NCBI GenBank assembly: GCA_963668245.2
Contig: OY764195.2
Location: 1,860,001-1,924,000 of the forward strand
DNA: 64,000 nt
Direction: 5' to 3'
Source: Anoxybacterium sp963668245
GTDB lineage: Bacteria; Bacillota; Clostridia; Peptostreptococcales; Anaerovoracaceae
The notes beneath the pieces are model-generated. The model was given only the letters and a program-made list of their open reading frames with translations, ran no database searches and was not told the origin of the DNA. The translations under genes and the position numbers were made by a program. This document shows, piece after piece, positions 57,880 to 64,000 of the stretch (the stretch's first letter is position 1; every line of letters begins with the position of its first letter).

Positions 57880-58584
57880 ATGGATCCGAAATACAAAAGA
57901 GTTGTTTTAAAAATCAGTGGTGAGGCATTGGCAGGTGATTCAAAATTTGGATTAAACGAAGACATGCTAGGTATGGTTGCAAAACAAGTCAAGGAAATGG
58001 TTGAACTAAATGTTCAGGTGGCAGTCGTTGTAGGAGGTGGAAACTTCTGGCGAGGTAGAACAAGTAAAAGTATGGATCGCGCAACCGCAGACTATATGGG
58101 GATGTTGGCGACCGTAATCAATTCCCTTGCATTGCAAGATGCTTTTGAGGCCATTGATATTCCCACTAGAGTTCAAACTGCTATCGAGATGAAAGAGGTT
58201 GCAGAACCATATATTAGACGAAGAGCCATGGCTCATTTATCCAAAAATGTGGTTGTAATCTTTGCAGCAGGTACAGGAAATCCGTTTTTCTCAACAGACA
58301 CAACTGCAGCATTACGTGCAGCAGAAATCGAAGCGGATGTAATTTTACTAGCGAAAAAAGTTGATGCTGTATATTCAGATGATCCAGAGCAAAATCCAGA
58401 TGCAATTCGATACAGCCAGTTAACACACAAAGAAGTATTGGAAAAGGGCCTTAAGGTAATGGACTCCACTGCAGCATCCTTGTGTATGGATAACAATATT
58501 CCAATTCATGTTTTTGGATTATCAGAGCCAGAGAATGTACTGAGGGCTGTATATGGAGAAAAAATAGGAACTATTATTGAATAA
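57880..58584 (+). CDS. pyrH: UMP kinase
   Basis: 234 residues: KRVVLKISGEALAG, VVGGGNFWRG, ATADYMGMLATVINSLAL, GTGNPFFSTDT. Hexameric UMP kinase of pyrimidine supply. ATG 57880 with GGAAAGGAC upstream is favoured over the longer frame from 57856, which lacks an SD. Confidence 0.96.
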   Translation: MDPKYKRVVLKISGEALAGDSKFGLNEDMLGMVAKQVKEMVELNVQVAVVVGGGNFWRGRTSKSMDRATADYMGMLATVINSLALQDAFEAIDIPTRVQTAIEMKEVAEPYIRRRAMAHLSKNVVVIFAAGTGNPFFSTDTTAALRAAEIEADVILLAKKVDAVYSDDPEQNPDAIRYSQLTHKEVLEKGLKVMDSTAASLCMDNNIPIHVFGLSEPENVLRAVYGEKIGTIIE

Positions 58585-58615
58585 CCATTAGAATAAAAAT
58601 AATTCGGAGGATAAG

Positions 58616-59176
58616 ATGATGAGTAAAGATGTACAGAATATTCTTGATGACAAAATGAAGAAGAGTATATCAGTATTAAAAGAAGAAATGAATACTGTTA
58701 GAGCAGGAAGAGCAAATGCAGCGTTGCTGGACAAGATTTTAGTAGACTATTATGGAAGCCCTACACCGCTTAAGAATATCGCTAATATTTCAGTTCCAGA
58801 TCCAAGAACTTTAATGATTGCTCCATTTGATCCGAAGTCAATTCAAGATATAGAAAAAGCAATCAACATTGCTAATTTGGGAATCAACCCATCAAATGAT
58901 GGAAAAGCAATTCGCTTGGTGTTACCACCAGTAACAGAAGAAAGAAGAAAAGAACTCATTAAAGTTGTGAAAAAATATGGCGAAGATGCTAAAGTTGCCA
59001 TAAGAAATGAACGACGTGATGCAAATGATGAACTGAAAAAACAGGAAAAAGCTGGAGAACTCACAGAAGATGATTTGAAGAAAACATTGGATAGTGTTCA
59101 AAAGATGACGGATAAAACGATTAAAGAAATAGATACAATTGTTGCTGACAAAGAAAAGGAAATCATGGAGGTCTAA
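58616..59176 (+). CDS. frr: Ribosome recycling factor
   Basis: 186 residues, full-length: MKKSISVLKEEMNTVRAGRANAALLDKI and PPVTEERRKELIKVVKKYGE...IRNERRDAND are RRF signatures. Two adjacent ATGs (58616 and 58619) follow CGGAGG; either may be used. Confidence 0.97.
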   Translation: MMSKDVQNILDDKMKKSISVLKEEMNTVRAGRANAALLDKILVDYYGSPTPLKNIANISVPDPRTLMIAPFDPKSIQDIEKAINIANLGINPSNDGKAIRLVLPPVTEERRKELIKVVKKYGEDAKVAIRNERRDANDELKKQEKAGELTEDDLKKTLDSVQKMTDKTIKEIDTIVADKEKEIMEV

Positions 59177-59179
59177 CCA

Positions 59180-59413
59180 TTGATTGAATTTCCCGATGTT
59201 TTAGGCATGGAACTAGATGAAGCAACAGCCCTTCTGGAATCAGAAGGGCTCACTTTTGTTGTAACGGAAACAGAACCAAATAGAAATCCGCTGCAAAGTG
59301 GCACATTACGAGTGATAAAGGTTCAACTTTCAAAATTAGATGATGAGAATGAAATAAAGCAAATGAAAAATCAAAAAAAGCAAAGCGTAGTATTAACGGT
59401 GTGTAAAATATGA
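59180..59413 (+). CDS. Stand-alone single PASTA-domain small protein
   Basis: 77 residues matching one PASTA repeat: FPDVLGMELDEATALLESEGLTF at the start and VVLTVCKI at the end, with a charged insertion between. No membrane helix or signal peptide is visible, so it may be cytoplasmic, unusual for PASTA domains. Start is TTG at 59180, with GGAGG 8 nt upstream, and the reading frame overlaps uppS by 4 bp. It lies exactly between frr and uppS. Confidence 0.7.
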   Translation: MIEFPDVLGMELDEATALLESEGLTFVVTETEPNRNPLQSGTLRVIKVQLSKLDDENEIKQMKNQKKQSVVLTVCKI

Positions 59414-60120
59414 TTGATTTAGAAAAAATTCCATCCCATGTAGCCATCATTATGGATGGAAATGGGAGATGGGCACAAAAAAAGAGCCTGCCAAGGATGG
59501 CAGGTCATAATGCAGGGATGTTGACCGTAAAAGAAATCGTCAAAGCATCCTCAAGTTTGGGTGTGAAGTATCTAACTGTCTATGCATTTTCCACAGAAAA
59601 TTGGAAACGTTCGGCAGAAGAAGTAAGCGGCATCTTCAAACTTTTAATTCTTTATGTCGAAAAAGAATTAAAGGAGTTGCATGGTAATAACGTTAAGGTT
59701 AGAATTCTTGGGGATTACAGCAAATTGCCGAAAGATGCAGTAAAAAGTCTAGAACGTTCTTTGAAAACAACAAAAAATAATACTGGGTTACAATTTAATA
59801 TTGCATTAAATTACGGAGGACGTGATGAAATTCTACGCTCCTTTAAAATATTAGGAGAAAAAATTCAAACAGGTCAGATGACGGCAGATGATATTACTGA
59901 AGAGATGATTGGAGAATGCCTTTATACTCAAGGGATACCAGATCCAGAATTGATTATTCGAACGAGTGGAGAAAAAAGACTGAGCAATTACCTGCTTTGG
60001 CAAAGTGCATATAGTGAATTTGTTTTTACAGAAGTATTATGGCCAGATTTTAATAAAAATGAATATGAAAATGCAATTGAAGAGTTTCAAAATAGAAAAA
60101 GAAGATTTGGAGGAAGATAA
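59410..60120 (+). CDS. uppS: Isoprenyl transferase (undecaprenyl diphosphate synthase)
   Basis: 236 residues. IIMDGNGRWAQKK (catalytic Asp), TVYAFSTENWKR, ALNYGGRDEI, RTSGEKRLSNYLLWQSAYSE. Makes the C55 lipid carrier for wall synthesis. Followed 5 bp later by cdsA. Confidence 0.97.
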   Translation: MIDLEKIPSHVAIIMDGNGRWAQKKSLPRMAGHNAGMLTVKEIVKASSSLGVKYLTVYAFSTENWKRSAEEVSGIFKLLILYVEKELKELHGNNVKVRILGDYSKLPKDAVKSLERSLKTTKNNTGLQFNIALNYGGRDEILRSFKILGEKIQTGQMTADDITEEMIGECLYTQGIPDPELIIRTSGEKRLSNYLLWQSAYSEFVFTEVLWPDFNKNEYENAIEEFQNRKRRFGGR

Positions 60121-60125
60121 GTTCT

Positions 60126-60911
60126 ATGAAAACGAGAATTTTATCTGCGGTGGTCATGCTTCCGCTTCTGGGGTTACTTTATGTAGGAGGAAGAATTCTT
60201 ATAATTGCTTGCTTCCTTCTTGGACTGATGGCTGTAAGAGAGTTTTTTCATGGGTTTGAAAAAGACAATATTCACCCATCATATCTTGTTGCAAATCTCA
60301 GCGCATTAGGTCTTTATAGCATTAATGTATTTTTTCCATTGGATTATCAATATTATATGCTGTGGCTTGTTTCTGTTGTAATTCTATCTATGCTGTACTT
60401 ATTTCGAATCGAAAAAAGAGAGCTAGTAGATGCTATGGCAACCTTGACTGGAATCTTTTATGTTATCTTTTTATCGTTTCATGTAACTTTAGTGGAACAA
60501 ACAGGGGAGCTTGGTATTTTTGTTTGGCTAATTTTTATTACAGCTTTTGGAACAGATACGATGGCATATTTTACTGGATTTGCGATTGGAAAACATAAGC
60601 TAGCGCCTTCCATTAGTCCAAAAAAAACAGTGGAAGGATCCATCGGTGGCATTGTTGGAAGCATACTCTTGTCTGGCATTTTTGGTTATTTCCTAGTGCC
60701 TGATTTGTTATTTCATTGTATGGTGATAGGTGCAATCGGAGGCGTAATTTCCCAATTAGGAGATCTAACCGCTTCGATTTTTAAAAGAAAAATGGGAATC
60801 AAGGATTATGGGAATTTGATTCCTGGTCATGGCGGTGTATTAGATCGAATTGATAGTGTACTTTTTACAGCACCAATGGTATATTATTACATTGTTCTGT
60901 TTTTGCTATAA
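60126..60911 (+). CDS. cdsA: Phosphatidate cytidylyltransferase
   Basis: 261 residues with about eight membrane helices and the CdsA signature near the C-terminus (KRKMGIKDYGNLIPGHGG and LDRIDS). Makes CDP-diacylglycerol for phospholipid synthesis. A ~97-bp gap with no strong terminator separates it from dxr. Confidence 0.96.
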   Translation: MKTRILSAVVMLPLLGLLYVGGRILIIACFLLGLMAVREFFHGFEKDNIHPSYLVANLSALGLYSINVFFPLDYQYYMLWLVSVVILSMLYLFRIEKRELVDAMATLTGIFYVIFLSFHVTLVEQTGELGIFVWLIFITAFGTDTMAYFTGFAIGKHKLAPSISPKKTVEGSIGGIVGSILLSGIFGYFLVPDLLFHCMVIGAIGGVISQLGDLTASIFKRKMGIKDYGNLIPGHGGVLDRIDSVLFTAPMVYYYIVLFLL

Positions 60912-61008
60912 ATGAGTGATAACATCATTTCGTGGACAATCTGCGATACGCTGGTTTTCTAAGATATATGTGATACAATATAAGAAGAGCTGTTCAAAGG
61001 GGTAACAG

Positions 61009-62142
61009 ATGATGAAAAAAATTGCAATACTGGGTTCCACTGGTTCCATTGGAACTCAGGCATTAAATATTATTGAAGAGAATAAGGAATCGTTTTCGGT
61101 GTCCGTCTTGTCTTGTGGGACTAGAACTGAACTTCTTGAGGCACAAATAAAAATTCACAATCCTCCACTTGCTGTGGTGTGGCGAGAAGCGGATGCAATG
61201 GCGTTACAGAAAAAATATTCCAGTACCGAATTTCTATTTGGGATGGAAGGACTGATTGCTGCCGCGAAAGAAAGCAATAGCGATATAATTTTGAATTCTC
61301 TCATGGGGATGATGGGACTTTTGCCTACATACTATGGTATTTTAGCGGGTAAAGATATCGCACTTGCCAATAAGGAAACTCTGGTAGCAGGGGGCGAGCT
61401 GATAACCGATGCAGTAGCAAAAGCAAAGGTGAAAATGCTTCCTGTAGATAGTGAACATAGTGCTATTTTTCAGGCGTTGCAGGGAAATCAAGAAAAGGAC
61501 GTGAATCGAATTATTTTGACAGCTTCGGGAGGACCATTTCGAGGATATCAAAAAGACCAGCTAAAAGAGGTTACACTGGAGCAAGCATTAAACCATCCCA
61601 ACTGGAAGATGGGAAGCAAAATTACCATTGATTCAGCTACTATGATGAACAAAGGTCTTGAAGTCATTGAAGCAAAATGGTTGTTTGATGTTTCGGCAGA
61701 CCAGATTCAAGTTGTGGTACATCCACAAAGCGTGATTCATTCTATGGTAGAATATAAAGACCATTCTATTATTGCACAGCTGGGTGTTCCAGATATGCGT
61801 GTGCCGATTGGATATGCTTTTTCTTATCCTGACAGACTAGAAAACCAAATATCTGGTGTAGACTTTTATCAATTAGCAATGATGTCATTCGAAAAGCCCG
61901 ATCTTGATACGTTTCAGTGCCTTGAATTTGCCTACGAAGCAATCAAGCAAGGAGGAAGCTATCCAGTTGTTTTAAATGCAGCAAATGAAGTCTTGGTGCA
62001 ACAATTTTTAGAGGGGAAAATTGGATTTTTAGATATTCAAAATACAATTGAAACCGTTTTGGAACAGCATGTGCCTGTTTATCAGATGGATTTAGAAACG
62101 ATATTGCAAATCGATGAACAAGTTAGGGGGGATTTGTCATGA
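61009..62142 (+). CDS. dxr: 1-deoxy-D-xylulose 5-phosphate reductoisomerase
   Basis: 377 residues. NADPH motif GSTGSIGTQAL, NKETLVAGG, metal site DSEHSAIFQ, SGGPFRG, NWKMGSKITIDSATMMNKGLEVIEA. Second step of the MEP isoprenoid route. TACAAT at 60975-60980 may be a promoter element. Stop overlaps the rseP start by 4 bp. Confidence 0.97.
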   Translation: MMKKIAILGSTGSIGTQALNIIEENKESFSVSVLSCGTRTELLEAQIKIHNPPLAVVWREADAMALQKKYSSTEFLFGMEGLIAAAKESNSDIILNSLMGMMGLLPTYYGILAGKDIALANKETLVAGGELITDAVAKAKVKMLPVDSEHSAIFQALQGNQEKDVNRIILTASGGPFRGYQKDQLKEVTLEQALNHPNWKMGSKITIDSATMMNKGLEVIEAKWLFDVSADQIQVVVHPQSVIHSMVEYKDHSIIAQLGVPDMRVPIGYAFSYPDRLENQISGVDFYQLAMMSFEKPDLDTFQCLEFAYEAIKQGGSYPVVLNAANEVLVQQFLEGKIGFLDIQNTIETVLEQHVPVYQMDLETILQIDEQVRGDLS

Positions 62143-63134
62143 TGATTATTTATGCGATTCTAATATTTTGTTTGCTCATTTTTGTCCATGAATTTGGTCA
62201 TTTTATTACTGCAAAATCTGTAGGAATCAAGGTCAACGAGTTTGCTTTAGGCATGGGCCCTCTTTTATTCCATTTTAAAAAAGGAGATACAGAGTATTCG
62301 CTTCGTGCATTACCCATTGGTGGATACTGCAAGATGGAAGGAGAAGATGAAGACTCTGACGATGAGTCAGCGTTTAATAATAAACCGTTCTTAGCAAAAG
62401 CCTTCGTCATTGTAGCGGGATCTTTTATGAATTTAATTTTGGCGATTCTAATTGTTGCTGCTATCTATATATCTGTGGGGATGCCTACTACCAGTATCGG
62501 TGAATTAACACCTGATTTACCTGCCATGAATGCAGGCCTTCTTCCGGGGGATCAAATTGTTGAAGTGGATCAAACCACGGTGGATAAGTGGACTGACATT
62601 ACAACCGCCATCGGAGAAACTGAAAAAGAGTCTATTGATGTGACGGTAGAGAGAGACGGAGCTTTAAAAACGGTTTCTGTAGACGTTGTAAATTCTGATG
62701 ATGGGCGAAAAATCATTGGGATTACGCCAGTTCTCTCAAAAAACCCAATGAGAGCAGTTATAGTGGGTACTGAAAGCACGATAACCATGGGCGCAGATAT
62801 GGTAAAAGTCATCGGTCAGCTTATTACGAGAGAGGTTTCAACCAGCCAGTTGACTGGTCCTGTTGGCATTGTTCACATGGTTGGAGATACTGCTAAAATG
62901 GGATTGATTTATGTAGCGCAATTGACTGCATTGATTAGCTTAAATCTTGCAGTAGTCAATATGCTTCCATTCCCTGCTCTCGACGGAGGACGATTGTTGT
63001 TCTTAATTATTCGACTCTTTACAGGAAAGAGAATCTCAGATGATATGGAAGGTAAAATCCATTTAGTTGGTATGATGCTTCTCTTTGGACTTATGATATA
63101 TATTACATTCCAAGACATAGGTAGGTTTTTCTAA
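62139..63134 (+). CDS. rseP: Site-2 membrane zinc metalloprotease RseP
   Basis: 331 residues. HEFGH zinc motif (residues 17-21) in the first helix, one PDZ domain (~105-185), and the distal zinc motif NMLPFPALDGGRLL. Cleaves membrane-spanning anti-sigma factors or signal-peptide remnants. Translationally coupled to dxr and to ispG (stop and start share one base). Confidence 0.96.
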   Translation: MMIIYAILIFCLLIFVHEFGHFITAKSVGIKVNEFALGMGPLLFHFKKGDTEYSLRALPIGGYCKMEGEDEDSDDESAFNNKPFLAKAFVIVAGSFMNLILAILIVAAIYISVGMPTTSIGELTPDLPAMNAGLLPGDQIVEVDQTTVDKWTDITTAIGETEKESIDVTVERDGALKTVSVDVVNSDDGRKIIGITPVLSKNPMRAVIVGTESTITMGADMVKVIGQLITREVSTSQLTGPVGIVHMVGDTAKMGLIYVAQLTALISLNLAVVNMLPFPALDGGRLLFLIIRLFTGKRISDDMEGKIHLVGMMLLFGLMIYITFQDIGRFF

Positions 63135-64000
63135 TGAGTAAGATGATTCGTTTGGGTCAAGTAATGATTGGTGGCACTGCTCCAATTTCAATACAATCAA
63201 TGACCAATACAGATACAAGAGATATTGAAGCTACCACAAGTCAAATCATAAGGCTACAAGAGGCTGGCTGTGAGATTGTGCGTTGTGCAGTTCCTGATAT
63301 GGAGGCTGCAGACGCTTTGATAGCAATCAAGAAAAATATCAAGATACCATTGGTAGCAGATATTCATTTTGATTATCGTCTGGCTATTGCTGCCATCCAA
63401 AATGGTGTGGACAAGGTCCGAATCAATCCTGGAAATATTGGAAGTGTTCAACGGTTGAAAACTGTGGTAGATACGGCTAAACAATATGGAACTCCAATGC
63501 GTATCGGAGTAAATTCTGGATCACTTGAGAAAGAATTGATTCAAAAATATGGTGGTGTAACCGCGGCTGGACTAGCAGAAAGTGCACAAAAAAATGTTCG
63601 GCTTGTTGAAGATATGGATTTTGATCAAATCGTAGTATCTATCAAATCTTCTGATGTAAGATTGAATTATCAAGCTCATAAATTGGCAGCGGAATCAATT
63701 CCGTACCCCTTTCATGTTGGCATCACAGAAGCAGGTACCATAGAAAGTGGAAAGGTTAAATCGGCTGTGGGCATCGGAGCCTTGCTGTTAGAAGGCATTG
63801 GAGATACCATACGGGTTTCGTTGACTGGAGATCCTGTCAACGAGGTTTATTATGCAAATGAAATTTTAAAGTCTCTTGATTTGCGAAATCATGTGATTCG
63901 TTTTGTTTCCTGTCCTACTTGTGGCAGATGTGGGGTAGACTTGGATCGTATTACAAAACAAGTGGAAAAAATGCTTCAGCCAATTGAATCTAGATTAAAA
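63134..64000 (+). CDS. ispG: 4-hydroxy-3-methylbut-2-enyl diphosphate synthase IspG, 3' end outside window
   Basis: The frame from ATG 63134 stays open to the window edge (289 codons of a usual ~350). Landmarks: VMIGGTAPISIQSMTNTDT, the barrel motifs VADIHFDYRLA and RINPGNIG, EAGTIESGKVKSAVGIG, and the [4Fe-4S] cysteines in SCPTCGRCGVDL. MEP-pathway enzyme downstream of Dxr. The start shares a base with the rseP stop. Confidence 0.96.
   Translation, partial: MSKMIRLGQVMIGGTAPISIQSMTNTDTRDIEATTSQIIRLQEAGCEIVRCAVPDMEAADALIAIKKNIKIPLVADIHFDYRLAIAAIQNGVDKVRINPGNIGSVQRLKTVVDTAKQYGTPMRIGVNSGSLEKELIQKYGGVTAAGLAESAQKNVRLVEDMDFDQIVVSIKSSDVRLNYQAHKLAAESIPYPFHVGITEAGTIESGKVKSAVGIGALLLEGIGDTIRVSLTGDPVNEVYYANEILKSLDLRNHVIRFVSCPTCGRCGVDLDRITKQVEKMLQPIESRLK

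Overview
The window is a contiguous piece of a low-GC bacterial chromosome. Gene content and order (PASTA kinase/phosphatase pair, rpsP-khpA-rimM-trmD, sepF-yggT-divIVA-lspA, rqcH-yicC-gmk-rpoZ, rpsB-tsf-pyrH-frr-uppS-cdsA-dxr-rseP-ispG), strong AGGAGG ribosome binding sites and TTGACA-17-TATAAT promoters point to a Gram-positive Firmicute (Bacillota), most likely a clostridial anaerobe. The acyl-CoA dehydrogenase and a possible Gin-like sporulation zinc protein fit that. I cannot name the genus from sequence alone.

Layout. 1-500: 3' part of a YigZ-family gene. 540-3440: an array of 27 tRNA genes with two promoters, an internal terminator-like hairpin and a final terminator; the second half is a shortened copy of the first. 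3.5-5.9 kb: tdk, a reverse radical SAM gene, queH. 5.9-15.8 kb: a translation/cell-wall-signalling operon, priA-def-fmt-membrane protease-rsmB-stp-prkC-rsgA-rpe, closed by a strong terminator. 15.8-21.7 kb: an accessory Tad/Flp-type pilus locus with its own promoter: CpaB-like, a degenerate CpaE-like ATPase, a CpaF-like ATPase with a variant P-loop, two TadB/TadC-like membrane proteins and four small pilin-like proteins. It is followed by a GGDEF-EAL sensor protein. 24.5-28.7 kb: SGNH hydrolase, thrS and two small-domain proteins. 28.7-35.8 kb: reverse-strand accessory block with two GntR-ABC-permease operons on either side of a flavoprotein, each regulator preceded by a clear palindrome.

35.9-46.2 kb: sppA; ylxM-ffh-rpsP-khpA-rimM-trmD (SRP, ribosome maturation, tRNA modification); then a promoter and HlyD-like adaptor-yggS-sepF-yggT-divIVA-lspA-rluD-flavin reductase (cell division and envelope). 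46.2-49.3 kb: a 51-codon reverse zinc-finger gene resembling the sigma-G inhibitor Gin, an alpha/beta hydrolase and reverse rqcH. 49.4-51.2 kb: yicC-gmk-rpoZ. 51.2-53.8 kb: amino-acid ABC importer operon with an upstream repeat array. 53.9-55.9 kb: acyl-CoA dehydrogenase and tcdA. 55.9-64.0 kb: a structured leader, rpsB-tsf, pyrH-frr, a single-PASTA small protein, uppS-cdsA-dxr-rseP and the 5' part of ispG, linking translation, nucleotide supply and isoprenoid/undecaprenyl lipid synthesis.

The best candidates for something not well described are the compact Tad-like locus with altered nucleotide-binding motifs and unusual small pilin-like proteins, the stand-alone PASTA gene, the rpsB leader fold, and the Gin-like micro-gene. 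Most of the remaining DNA is ordinary core genome, although several expected neighbours (coaBC, remA, rlmN, rplS) are absent from their usual places.
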